64,000 bases of DNA from contig JAJUGZ010000009.1 of assembly GCA_029265715.1 (NCBI GenBank), positions 1 to 64,000 of the forward strand, read 5' to 3'. Shown piece after piece: positions 8,825 through 16,220 of the stretch (position 1 is its first letter; each line of letters opens with the position of its first letter). The translations under genes and the position numbers were made by a program. The DNA comes from Bacteroidota bacterium (GTDB taxonomy: Bacteria > Bacteroidota > Bacteroidia > Bacteroidales > Prolixibacteraceae). The notes below the pieces were generated by a model. It searched no databases. It was given only the letters and a program-made list of their open reading frames with translations, and had not been told where the DNA came from.

Positions 8825-9916
8825 TTATTTCCTGTTCTTTTTATACTCAATGATATTTTGAATGAAATCGTCAAACAAAAATTCAGTATCAACCGGGCCG
8901 CTGGATGCTTCCGGGTGAAACTGTGTTGAGAAGAACGGCTTGGTTTTATGACGGATTCCTTCGTTGGTGTTGTCGTTCACATTTACAAACAAAGCTTCCC
9001 AATCGGATGGCAGCGACTTGGGATCGACTGCATAGCCATGATTTTGCGAGGTGATGAAACACCGATCGGTTCCTGTCAGCAGAACGGGTTGGTTGTGGCT
9101 CCGGTGACCGTATTTCAGCTTATAGGTTTCAGCTCCGGCAGCACGGGCAAGTAACTGGTTCCCGAGACAAATACCCATAATTGGTTTTTCTGCGTTCATT
9201 GTTTTACGAATGTTGGCAACTGTTGCGTCGCACATGGCCGGGTCGCCCGGACCATTTGAAAGAAAGATACCGTCAAAATCTTCGTTGCTGAAATCGTAAT
9301 TCCACGGGACGCGGATGACCGTCGTGTTGCGTTTCAGCAGGCAGCGGATGATGTTATATTTTACTCCACAGTCGACCAAAACAACCCGGTGTTCACCGTT
9401 CCCATAAACTTCAACCTTGTCGGTACTGGCAATTGAAACCAGGTTTTCATGGTTCGGATCAAAGAATTCAACCGGTTCATCTTCGAATTCAATTTTGCCG
9501 AGCATCGAACCTTTTTCCCGAAGTATTTTGGTCAGCGCACGCGTGTCGATTCCGAACAACCCCGGAACTTTGTGTTCTTTAAGCCAATCGCCCAGACTTT
9601 TAATGGCATTCCAGTGGCTGTATTCGAACGAGTAGTCTGAGATAATCAATCCTGTAATATGAATCTTGTTCGATTCGTAAAATTGATAAAGGTTTTCTTC
9701 GGTGGTGTCGGCCGGAACACCGTAATTTCCGATCAGTGGATAGGTTGAAACAAGGATTTGCCCCGTATATGAAGGATCTGTTAAACTTTCCGGGTAACCC
9801 GTCATGGCCGTGTAAAAAACCACTTCTCCGGCAACTGATTTTTCATACCCGAACGACTTGCCTTCAAAAACATCCCCGTCTTCAAGAATCAATCTGACTT
9901 TTCTTAACTGTGTCAT
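8825..9916 (-). CDS. carA: Carbamoyl-phosphate synthase small subunit (glutaminase)
   Basis: Hydrolyses glutamine and passes ammonia to CarB. The N-terminal CarA-specific domain (residues 5-150) is followed by a class I glutamine amidotransferase domain whose nucleophile Cys lies in MGICLGNQLLARAAG, with the His/Glu pair in TQFHPEASSGP. Length of 363 residues is typical. The start at 9916 is preceded by only 18 nt after a strong hairpin plus T-tract (9936-9976) in the transcribed leader, which suggests control by transcription attenuation. First gene of the carAB operon and divergent from argR. Confidence 0.96.
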   Translation of the reverse strand: MTQLRKVRLILEDGDVFEGKSFGYEKSVAGEVVFYTAMTGYPESLTDPSYTGQILVSTYPLIGNYGVPADTTEENLYQFYESNKIHITGLIISDYSFEYSHWNAIKSLGDWLKEHKVPGLFGIDTRALTKILREKGSMLGKIEFEDEPVEFFDPNHENLVSIASTDKVEVYGNGEHRVVLVDCGVKYNIIRCLLKRNTTVIRVPWNYDFSNEDFDGIFLSNGPGDPAMCDATVANIRKTMNAEKPIMGICLGNQLLARAAGAETYKLKYGHRSHNQPVLLTGTDRCFITSQNHGYAVDPKSLPSDWEALFVNVNDNTNEGIRHKTKPFFSTQFHPEASSGPVDTEFLFDDFIQNIIEYKKNRK

Positions 9917-9935
9917 TTTTTTGGTCGCTTTATTT

Positions 9936-9976
9936 TAAAAAAAATGCGTTTGGCTACGGTTGTAGGGCAAACGCAT
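9936..9976 (-). terminator. Leader terminator/attenuator upstream of carA, overlapping a 13-codon ORF
   Basis: On the minus strand ATGCGTTTG (9976-9968) pairs perfectly with CAAACGCAT (9952-9944); inside the loop CTAC and GTAG can pair further, and the stem is followed by a run of seven to eight T. This is a textbook intrinsic terminator, but it lies between the likely promoter and the carA start, so it should act as an attenuator. The stem's first ATG also opens a short ORF, MRLPYNRSQTHFF and stop, ending at 9935, with arginine codons at positions 2 and 7. Whether that ORF is translated is unknown. Confidence 0.7.
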
Positions 9977-10081
9977 GGTTGTTATTCGTAAAACAATTCT
10001 TCTTCTTTCGTATCGTATCCTTTAATCTCAATTTTCTCGATTTTCAGGTTTCAATCTTATCGCAAAATTTCATTTGCGCCA

Positions 10082-10089
10082 CAAAAATA
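10082..10089 (-). promoter_or_regulatory. Candidate carAB -7 promoter box
   Basis: On the minus strand this reads TATTTTTG, matching TAnnTTTG, about 166 nt upstream of the carA start and upstream of the leader hairpin. No clear TTG -33 box is visible (the region is a poly-T stretch), so the assignment rests on the -7 match and its position. Confidence 0.4.
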
Positions 10090-10110
10090 TAAATAATTCT
10101 GAAAAAAAAT

Positions 10111-10139
10111 TTGGTGAATGTAAAAAATGAATATTTTTG
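10111..10139 (+). promoter_or_regulatory. argR promoter
   Basis: TTG at 10111-10113 (within TTTGG) and TATTTTTG at 10132-10139 are spaced 18 nt and match the Bacteroidota -33/-7 elements. Transcription would start near 10146, just before the ARG box and about 20 nt before the argR ATG. Confidence 0.6.
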
Positions 10140-10146
10140 CATCAAA

Positions 10147-10164
10147 AATGTATAATTATTCAGA
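10147..10164 (+). promoter_or_regulatory. ARG box (ArgR operator) at the argR start
   Basis: The palindrome aaTGTATAATTATTCAga matches the classical ARG box (TGAAT-4 A/T-ATTCA) with one mismatch in the left arm. It lies between the predicted transcription start and the argR ATG at 10165, the right place for ArgR to repress its own gene. Similar quality boxes were not found before argG, argF' or carA. Confidence 0.65.
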
Positions 10165-10647
10165 ATGAAAAATCGCACACAACGGTTGCTGGCAATTCGG
10201 CGGATTATTTCTGAGAAGCGTATTGGCAATCAGGAAGACTTGCTAAAGATGCTTAAAAATCAGGGGTATGATTTTACCCAGGCTACCTTGTCCCGCGATA
10301 TGAAAATTTTGAAAGTTGCCAAAGTGGCCGATCCGGAGCTGGGCTACATTTATGTGCTTCCTGAAGGCGCCAAGGTCGAGCCGCAAATTGAAAATCCCCG
10401 GGTAAACTTTTTGGCCGATGGGTTTCGGGATCTTCAGTTTTCCGGAAATCTCGCTGTTATGCGGACCATGCCCGGATATGCAAACAGTATCGCTGTTGTG
10501 ATTGACGCAGCCAATCCGTTTGAAATTGTAGGGACCATTGCCGGCGATGATACGATTTTACTGATAATGCGGGAAGGGGTTTCCCGGAACGATTTAATAC
10601 AGAGTTTGATAATGATCATGCCCAGGCTTGTTGAAAAGCTTGGTTAA
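10165..10647 (+). CDS. argR: Arginine repressor
   Basis: Transcription factor that binds arginine as a hexamer and represses arginine biosynthesis. The N-terminal winged helix-turn-helix runs from about residue 1 to 70 ([18 protein letters not shown], then [18 protein letters not shown], the recognition helix region). The C-terminal oligomerisation and arginine-binding domain carries the diagnostic [12 protein letters not shown]. At 160 residues it is of normal length. An ARG box directly overlaps its 5' untranslated region, indicating autoregulation. It is divergent from carAB and is the first gene of the arginine cluster, separated from the acyltransferase by tandem copies of an interspersed repeat. 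Confidence 0.95.
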   Translation: MKNRTQRLLAIRRIISEKRIGNQEDLLKMLKNQGYDFTQATLSRDMKILKVAKVADPELGYIYVLPEGAKVEPQIENPRVNFLADGFRDLQFSGNLAVMRTMPGYANSIAVVIDAANPFEIVGTIAGDDTILLIMREGVSRNDLIQSLIMIMPRLVEKLG

Positions 10648-10700
10648 GATTTTAGAAGGCAGCAGAATGAAACAGCCTAAGAATCTTGGATTTAACTCCA

Positions 10701-10810
10701 AAATATACAAATGGCTATTCTCCGGCAATTGTCGGATTGATTATTTTGTTGAAAATAAGTAGATACAGAAATTAAAAGGAACAATTTTGAAATTTATACA
10801 AATGAAATAG
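10701..10810 (+). repeat. Interspersed ~100-bp repeat, copy A
   Basis: Begins with AAATATACAAATGGCTATTC and ends with AATTTATACAAATGAAATAG. It is homologous to copy B immediately downstream and to copy C at about 41451-41568; A is the most diverged. Its end (ATGAAATAGCC) is roughly the reverse complement of its beginning (GGCTATTC), suggesting imperfect terminal inverted repeats. The ATG in this copy is followed at once by a stop codon. Confidence 0.65.
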
Positions 10811-10837
10811 CCATAAGAGCCATCGCTCATACAAACC

Positions 10838-10943
10838 GAAAATGTACAAATGGCTATTCCATCTCGTTGAGAAACTAGTTTGAAAAACAGAAATAGATAC
10901 GAAAATTGCAAGAAACAACTTTGAAAATTTATACAGATGAAAG
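10838..10943 (+). repeat. Interspersed ~100-bp repeat, copy B, supplying the GNAT start codon
   Basis: Runs from GAAAATGTACAAATGGCTATTC to TTTGAAAATTTATACAGATG. It shares with copy C long identical blocks, including AATGTACAAATGGCTATTC near the start, GATACGAAAATTGCA in the middle and the last ~20 bases. The repeat ends inside the first codons of the downstream acyltransferase gene (ATG at 10937). Confidence 0.7.
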
Positions 10944-11638
10944 AGATGGGTAATGTGACGGTCGATATTGCAAATGTAATGCATTTGAAATATGTTGACC
11001 AGGTGAATGATGCCATTGACCAAGCCTCGAAAGAAAGAGGAACAGGTATTGCTCGTCGTACCTATGAGTATATCGCCAATAAAATGCTTGAAGGGAAAGC
11101 AATCATTGCGCTCGATGGCGATAAACTGGCCGGTTTTTGTTACATCGAAAGCTGGGGGCACAATAAATTCGTGGCCAATTCGGGGTTGATTGTGCTAAAA
11201 GAGTATCGGGCTATTGGGCTGGCCCGCGAAATCAAGAAAAAAGCTTTTGCGTTGTCGCGACAGAAGTTCCCGGATGCCAAAATATTTGGGTTGACAACCG
11301 GCTTGGCCGTAATGAAAATTAACCACGAACTGGGTTATCGCCCGGTAACTTTTTCTGAACTCACCGACGACGAAGAGTTCTGGAAAGGTTGCATGAGCTG
11401 CGTAAACTACGATATTCTGATGCGTACCAATAAAAGTAAATGTTTGTGTACCGGGATGTTGTACGATCCAGCCTGGTATAAAGACAAAAACGATCAGGAA
11501 AAGAAAGCGGATGCACCCAAAAGCGTGATAAAAGGTTCGTTGCTTGACATTATAAATAAGTTGAAACCCAATAAAGGTGGAACTCAGGAGTCAGGCGGAA
11601 ATTTTAACATGTTCCGGAAGAAAGCAAAAATTGAATAA
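10937..11638 (+). CDS. GNAT acyltransferase, probable N-succinylglutamate synthase
   Basis: Likely catalyses the first step of arginine synthesis by acylating glutamate. The 233-residue protein has a GNAT core: the acyl-CoA pyrophosphate loop region reads EYRAIGLAREIKKKAF (about residues 92-107), followed by TTGLAVMKINHELGYRPV, a common GNAT beta5-alpha4 segment. It is not a classical ArgA or ArgJ. Its place between argR and argG matches the order in Bacteroides, where the corresponding gene was identified genetically as N-succinylglutamate synthase, and the downstream ArgF' has the succinyl-type Pro90. The start at 10937 lies in the tail of a repeat; ATG at 10946 is an alternative. The C-terminal tail past about 190 is basic and probably flexible. 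Confidence 0.75.
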   Translation: MKEMGNVTVDIANVMHLKYVDQVNDAIDQASKERGTGIARRTYEYIANKMLEGKAIIALDGDKLAGFCYIESWGHNKFVANSGLIVLKEYRAIGLAREIKKKAFALSRQKFPDAKIFGLTTGLAVMKINHELGYRPVTFSELTDDEEFWKGCMSCVNYDILMRTNKSKCLCTGMLYDPAWYKDKNDQEKKADAPKSVIKGSLLDIINKLKPNKGGTQESGGNFNMFRKKAKIE

Positions 11639-11843
11639 ATTATAAGCGGTGGCACAGGTTAGCATCATTTCAGGATTAAATTTCATCAAGACCCGTTGGT
11701 AGTGCTTCGGGATGAGGTCGGTGAAAATGTACTGTGTTCATTCGTCATGGACTTCAAATATTTAAAGGTTAGTAAAGTTGTAAGTTTTCAGTAAGCCTAA
11801 TTTTGTGTCATCGCTTTTTTAAAATATTAAAATCAAAATCAAC
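11639..11843. other. Intergenic region before argG
   Basis: 205 bases without a gene. Apart from the candidate argG promoter (11778-11805) I see no convincing hairpin, ARG box or repeat. Confidence 0.4.
11778..11805 (+). promoter_or_regulatory. argG promoter
   Basis: TTG (11778-11780) and TAATTTTG (11798-11805), 17 nt apart, match the Bacteroidota -33 and -7 elements; the ATG follows 38 nt later. This suggests argG starts a transcript separate from argR and the acyltransferase gene. Confidence 0.5.
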
Positions 11844-13037
11844 ATGAAAGAAAAGGTAGTTTTAGCGTTTAGCGGTGGTCTGGATACTTCATACTGCGCC
11901 ATGTATCTTGCCGTTGAGAAAAACCTGGAAGTGTACACGGCTATTGCAAACACCGGAGGTTTTAGCGCTGAAGAATTGGAAGCAATTGAGAAAAAAGCAT
12001 ATAAACTGGGGGCAGTCAAGCATGTAACCCTCGACGTAACTGACACTTACTACGAAAAGAGTATCAAGTACATGGTTTATGGCAATGTGCTCCGGAACAA
12101 TACCTACCCGATTTCGGTTAGTTCTGAACGTGTTTTCCAGGCGATTGCCATCATTGAGTATGCCAAGAAAATTGGTGCAAAATATGTTGCCCATGGCAGT
12201 ACTGGCGCCGGAAACGACCAAGTTCGTTTCGACCTGACATTCAATGTCCTGGCTCCAGGTATTGAAGTGCTGACCCCGACCCGCGACCTTGAACTGAGCC
12301 GCCAGGAAGAAATTGATTACCTGAAAAAACATGGTGTTGAAGCCGACTGGACCAAGATGGACTATTCAATCAACAAAGGGCTTTGGGGAACCAGTATTGG
12401 CGGAAAAGAAACATTGAAATCGAACAAAACCCTTCCCGAATCGGCCTATCCGTCGCAGATGACAGCAACTGAAGAAAAAGAAATTACGCTCGAGTTCGTG
12501 AAAGGTGAGTTGAAAGGGGTTGACGGTAAAAAATATTACAACCCGGTTGATGCCATTCGTGCGTTGGAAGCGCTGGCTTCTCCGTATGCCATTGGACGCG
12601 ATATGCACATTGGCGACACGATCATTGGCATTAAAGGTCGCGTCGGGTTCGAAGCTGCCGCGCCAATCCTGATCATCAAGGCACACCAGATGCTCGAAAA
12701 GCACACGTTGACCAAATGGCAACAGTATTGGAAAGAACAACTGGGGACTTGGTACGGCATGTTCCTGCACGAAGCGATGTACTTCGAACCGGTTATGCGC
12801 AACATCGAAGAATTCCTCGAAAGTTCTCAGGAGTCGGTATCCGGGAAAGTAATAGTCCAGTTAAAACCGTATCGTTTTGTATTGGTTGGAGTTGAATCAG
12901 ATTACGACCTGATGAAATCAGAATTCGGAGAATATGGTGAAAAGAACTCAGCCTGGACTGCCGACGATGTGAAAGGGTTCACCAAAGTGTTGAGCAATTC
13001 ACTCAAAATCTACAATTCAGTTAATAAAAAATATTAA
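11844..13037 (+). CDS. argG: Argininosuccinate synthase
   Basis: Joins citrulline and aspartate with ATP to give argininosuccinate, the penultimate step of arginine synthesis. The N-terminal ATP-pyrophosphatase motif AFSGGLDTSYCAMYL is at residues 8-22, and the second signature HGSTGAGNDQVRFDL binds aspartate and citrulline. Length is 397 residues, normal for the family. It is preceded by its own promoter-like sequence and followed by 162 bases containing a small hairpin repeat before argC. Note that no argH (argininosuccinate lyase) is found in this window, so it must lie elsewhere. Confidence 0.95.
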   Translation: MKEKVVLAFSGGLDTSYCAMYLAVEKNLEVYTAIANTGGFSAEELEAIEKKAYKLGAVKHVTLDVTDTYYEKSIKYMVYGNVLRNNTYPISVSSERVFQAIAIIEYAKKIGAKYVAHGSTGAGNDQVRFDLTFNVLAPGIEVLTPTRDLELSRQEEIDYLKKHGVEADWTKMDYSINKGLWGTSIGGKETLKSNKTLPESAYPSQMTATEEKEITLEFVKGELKGVDGKKYYNPVDAIRALEALASPYAIGRDMHIGDTIIGIKGRVGFEAAAPILIIKAHQMLEKHTLTKWQQYWKEQLGTWYGMFLHEAMYFEPVMRNIEEFLESSQESVSGKVIVQLKPYRFVLVGVESDYDLMKSEFGEYGEKNSAWTADDVKGFTKVLSNSLKIYNSVNKKY

Positions 13038-13087
13038 GCCGGAAGGCATTCTGATCGCGGACAAAAAGATACATTCGTTGATTTTGC

Positions 13088-13152
13088 GTCATTCTAGACT
13101 TGTTTTAGAATCCTTTACTTAAAGGGAACCCTCTAGGTCTGTGCAGAATGAT
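13088..13152. repeat. Small palindromic repeat of the GTCATTCT type
   Basis: Starts with GTCATTCTAGACTTGTTTTA, in which ATTCTA and TAGAAT can form a hairpin, and ends with GCAGAATGAT, nearly the reverse complement of its start. Elements of this kind (GTCATTCTGAACTTG-like) are, from memory, scattered between genes in many Bacteroidota. It lies between argG and argC and may form an extended hairpin in the mRNA. Confidence 0.5.
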
Positions 13153-13199
13153 CTGTTTTCAAGTTTATGTGTCTTTTCGTTTGTAAAATTGAAACAACC

Positions 13200-14168
13200 A
13201 TGATTAAAGTTGGAATTATCGGAGGCGCCGGATACACGGCCGGAGAGCTGATCCGTATATTACTGAACCATCCGCAGGCAGAGTTGACATTTGTTCAAAG
13301 TACCAGTAATGCCGATAACTATCTGTATGATGTGCACACGGATTTGCTGGGCGACACAAACCTGAAATTTGCAGCGGAACCGGATTTTTCGGCAGTTGAT
13401 GTGATTTTCCTGTGCATGGGGCACGGAAAATCGAAAGAATTTCTGAGTGCAAACAATGTTCCGGAGCGGGTGAAGATTATCGATTTAAGTGCCGATTATC
13501 GTTTAAAGGCTGAAGGAAACGATTTTATATACGGGTTGCCCGAGCTGAACAGGGAGGCTATCCGACGATGTGGCAGGATTGCCAATCCGGGTTGTTTCGC
13601 AACAGGTATTCAGTTGGCGTTGCTGCCTCTGGCGGCTGCCGGACTGTTGCAGGATGAAGTACATGTGAATGCCATTACCGGGTCGACCGGGGCAGGGCAG
13701 GCTCCGTCGAAAACGTCGCACTTCAGTTGGCGAAACAATAACCTTTCGGTTTACAAAGCTTTTGAACACCAGCACTTGGGCGAAATTTGTCAGAGTTTGC
13801 GGCAATTACAGCCTTCGTTCACCTACGATTTGAACTTTATTCCGGTCAGGGGAAACCATACCCGCGGAATTTTTGTATCGGCATATACCAAATTTGACGG
13901 AACCTTGGATGAAGCCGTCAAATTGTATGAAGACTATTATGCGCCACATCCGTTTGTGTTTGTCAGCAAAGCCAATCCTGATCTGAAACAGGTGGTGAAC
14001 ACCAATAAAGGCTTGGTTTATTTGGAAAAACACGGTAATAAACTGATGATTTTAACAGTAACCGACAACCTGTTGAAAGGCGCTTCCGGACAAGCTGTCC
14101 AAAACATGAATTTGATTTTTGGGTTGGAAGAAACAGCCGGGTTGAACCTGAAGCCTGTTTCGTTTTAA
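13200..14168 (+). CDS. argC: N-acyl-gamma-glutamyl-phosphate reductase
   Basis: NADPH-dependent reduction of N-acyl-glutamyl phosphate to the semialdehyde, third step of arginine synthesis; here probably the N-succinyl derivative. The Rossmann motif GIIGGAGYTAGELIRIL is at residues 4-20 and the catalytic cysteine lies in NPGCFATGIQLALLP. Length is 322 residues from the chosen ATG; an in-frame ATG 11 codons upstream (13167) would add a non-conserved MCLFVCKIETT, so 13200 is preferred. argD starts 11 nt after its stop, so they are co-transcribed. Confidence 0.94.
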   Translation: MIKVGIIGGAGYTAGELIRILLNHPQAELTFVQSTSNADNYLYDVHTDLLGDTNLKFAAEPDFSAVDVIFLCMGHGKSKEFLSANNVPERVKIIDLSADYRLKAEGNDFIYGLPELNREAIRRCGRIANPGCFATGIQLALLPLAAAGLLQDEVHVNAITGSTGAGQAPSKTSHFSWRNNNLSVYKAFEHQHLGEICQSLRQLQPSFTYDLNFIPVRGNHTRGIFVSAYTKFDGTLDEAVKLYEDYYAPHPFVFVSKANPDLKQVVNTNKGLVYLEKHGNKLMILTVTDNLLKGASGQAVQNMNLIFGLEETAGLNLKPVSF

Positions 14169-14179
14169 ATGATTTAAAA

Positions 14180-15319
14180 ATGAAACTATTTGATGTATAT
14201 CCGCTTTTCGATATCACTCCGGTTAAGGCCGAAGGATGTTATGTGTGGGACAGCGAAGGGAAAAAATACCTCGACCTGTACGGTGGCCACGCAGTTATCT
14301 CAGTTGGTCACTCGCATCCGCACTATATCGGGCGGATCACCAGTCAGCTGAACCAGATCGGGTTTTATTCAAACTCGGTACAAATTCCACAGCAAAAGGA
14401 ACTGGCCGAAAAGCTGGGAAAAATTTCCGGATACAACGATTACCAGTTGTTTTTGTGCAATTCTGGCGCCGAGGCGAACGAAAATGCGATCAAGTTGGCT
14501 TCGTTCATTACGCAACGGAAAAAGATCGTAAGCTTTAAAAAAGGTTTTCACGGACGTACATCGGCTGCTGTTGCCGTGACCGATAATCCGAAAATTGTTG
14601 CGCCGGTCAATGCTTCGCCCAATGCCGTTATTCTGCCATTTGATGATGTTCAGGCATTGGAAGAAAGTCTGAAAACAGGTGAGATTGCGGCTGTGATCAT
14701 TGAGGGTATTCAAGGAATTGGGGGCATCCATGTGCCTTCGGAAGCTTTCATGACACAAATTGAAAGGCTATGTAAACAGCACGGAGCTTTGTTTATTATC
14801 GACGAAATTCAGTCTGGATACGGGCGGAGCGGAAGGTTCTTTGCGCATCAATATACATCGGTGAAACCCGACATTATTACAGTCGCAAAAGGAATGGCCA
14901 ACGGTTTTCCGGTGGGAGGTGTTTTAATTGCTCCGGAAATTCAGCCCTGGCATGGCATGTTGGGAACAACGTTTGGAGGAAACTATCTGGCTTGTGCCGC
15001 CAGTTTGGCTGTACTTGAAATTATGGAGTCGGAGAAACTGGTTGACAATGCCGCCAAGGTCGGAAACTATCTGATTGAAAAGTTAAAAGGTTTTTCACAA
15101 ATCAAGGAAGTACGAGGGCTTGGTTTGATGATTGGTCTTGAGTTCGAGTTCCCGATCAAGGACCTGCGAAATGAATTATTGAAAAAACATGGTATCTTTA
15201 CCGGAGTCTCCGGAACTCACATTGTGCGTTTATTGCCACCACTTAGCTTAAGCATGGAACAGGCCGATATATTCCTGAGTGCATTTGAAAAAGCGTTGGC
15301 TACTGTAGCTGTAACATAA
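14180..15319 (+). CDS. argD: N-acylornithine aminotransferase (class III, PLP)
   Basis: Transfers an amino group from glutamate to the N-acyl-glutamate semialdehyde, giving N-acylornithine; N-succinylornithine is the likely product given the ArgF' type. Class III aminotransferase features: GGHAVISVGHSHPHY near the start, the PLP phosphate-binding NSGAEANENAIKLA, Asp-Glu in FIIDEIQSGYGRSG, and the Schiff-base lysine in ITVAKGMANGFPVGG. Length (379 residues) is standard. Starts 11 nt after argC and is followed by a terminator-like hairpin before proC. Confidence 0.94.
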   Translation: MKLFDVYPLFDITPVKAEGCYVWDSEGKKYLDLYGGHAVISVGHSHPHYIGRITSQLNQIGFYSNSVQIPQQKELAEKLGKISGYNDYQLFLCNSGAEANENAIKLASFITQRKKIVSFKKGFHGRTSAAVAVTDNPKIVAPVNASPNAVILPFDDVQALEESLKTGEIAAVIIEGIQGIGGIHVPSEAFMTQIERLCKQHGALFIIDEIQSGYGRSGRFFAHQYTSVKPDIITVAKGMANGFPVGGVLIAPEIQPWHGMLGTTFGGNYLACAASLAVLEIMESEKLVDNAAKVGNYLIEKLKGFSQIKEVRGLGLMIGLEFEFPIKDLRNELLKKHGIFTGVSGTHIVRLLPPLSLSMEQADIFLSAFEKALATVAVT

Positions 15320-15328
15320 GAATATATG

Positions 15329-15361
15329 AGGCAAAGGTTAACCCTGCGCCTTTGCCTTTAT
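15329..15361 (+). terminator. Terminator-like hairpin between argD and proC
   Basis: AGGCAAAGG (15329-15337) pairs with CCTTTGCCT (15349-15357), 9 bp with an 11-nt loop, followed by TTATTTAAA. The T-tract is short, so read-through into proC is likely. Confidence 0.55.
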
Positions 15362-15399
15362 TTAAAGGCTGACGAAATTAACACCCTAAAATAAACGAT

Positions 15400-16197
15400 A
15401 TGATTGACCAGAAGATTACCATTATTGGCGGAGGAAATTTAGGAGGAGCCATCGCTTCCGGATTGATTAAATCAAAACAGATAGAGCCATCGGCAATTAC
15501 CGTAACCCGCCGCCGCCTGAACCTGCTTGAAGGGCTTAAGGAACAGGGCGTATATATCACTTCAGACAACCTGGAGGCAGCCAGGCGTTCCGAAATAATC
15601 ATATTGGCAGTAAAGCCGTATCAAATATTCCCGATTATTGAAGAAATTAAGCCGGCCCTGGTTGAAGGGAAAATCATTATCTCGCTGGTCGCCGGGATCG
15701 GCCTGCAAAAGGTTGAAGAAGCTTCCGGGAAAAATGTGATGGTTTTCAGGGCTATGCCGAATACTGCTATTGCCATTCAGGAGTCGATGACTTTGATCTC
15801 GACCAACGTTGCGGCACAGGACAAGCGCGATTTAATTGTGCACTTATTCGACCAGTTGGGAAAAACAGCCGTTATTACTGAAGATCTGATGGCAGCTGCC
15901 ACCGTTTTGGCTTCGTGCGGTACGGCTTTCGCGCTGCGTTATGTGCGTGCGGCCATGCAAGGTGGCGTCGAAATGGGCTTTGGCGCCGAAATGGCCCAGT
16001 TCATAACAGCTCAAACGGTAAAAGGCGCTGTTCAGCTGGTGCTGAATACAGGCACCCATCCGGAGCGTGAAATTGATAAGGTTACCACACCGCGCGGAAT
16101 TACCATTACCGGTTTGAACGAAATGGAACATAAAGGCTTCAGCTCGTCGGTTATTCAGGGATTGGTTGCGTCGTTCAATAAAATCGAAAAAGGTTAA
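15400..16197 (+). CDS. proC: Pyrroline-5-carboxylate reductase
   Basis: Last step of proline synthesis, NAD(P)H reduction of pyrroline-5-carboxylate. The dinucleotide-binding GGGNLGGAIASGL lies at residues 10-22; the C-terminal signature TPRGITITGLNEMEHKGF and the central VMVFRAMPNTAIAIQ are typical of ProC. Length of 265 residues is normal. It sits between argD and proB, 23 nt upstream of proB, so proC-proB form a transcription unit inside the arginine cluster. Confidence 0.94.
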   Translation: MIDQKITIIGGGNLGGAIASGLIKSKQIEPSAITVTRRRLNLLEGLKEQGVYITSDNLEAARRSEIIILAVKPYQIFPIIEEIKPALVEGKIIISLVAGIGLQKVEEASGKNVMVFRAMPNTAIAIQESMTLISTNVAAQDKRDLIVHLFDQLGKTAVITEDLMAAATVLASCGTAFALRYVRAAMQGGVEMGFGAEMAQFITAQTVKGAVQLVLNTGTHPEREIDKVTTPRGITITGLNEMEHKGFSSSVIQGLVASFNKIEKG

Positions 16198-16220
16198 TAA
16201 TTGCCGAATATCACCAACAC

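Noticed and set aside
10087-10100. ARG-box-like half-site near the carA promoter
   Set aside because: Only one arm (ATTC) matches; the other arm fails, so ArgR binding is not supported.
10741-11161. Two overlapping minus-strand frames encoding similar peptides (FICINFQSCFVQFSY-like), also seen at 41425-41607
   Set aside because: The similarity is a by-product of the interspersed DNA repeat; the peptides run into conserved genes and show no coding constraint.
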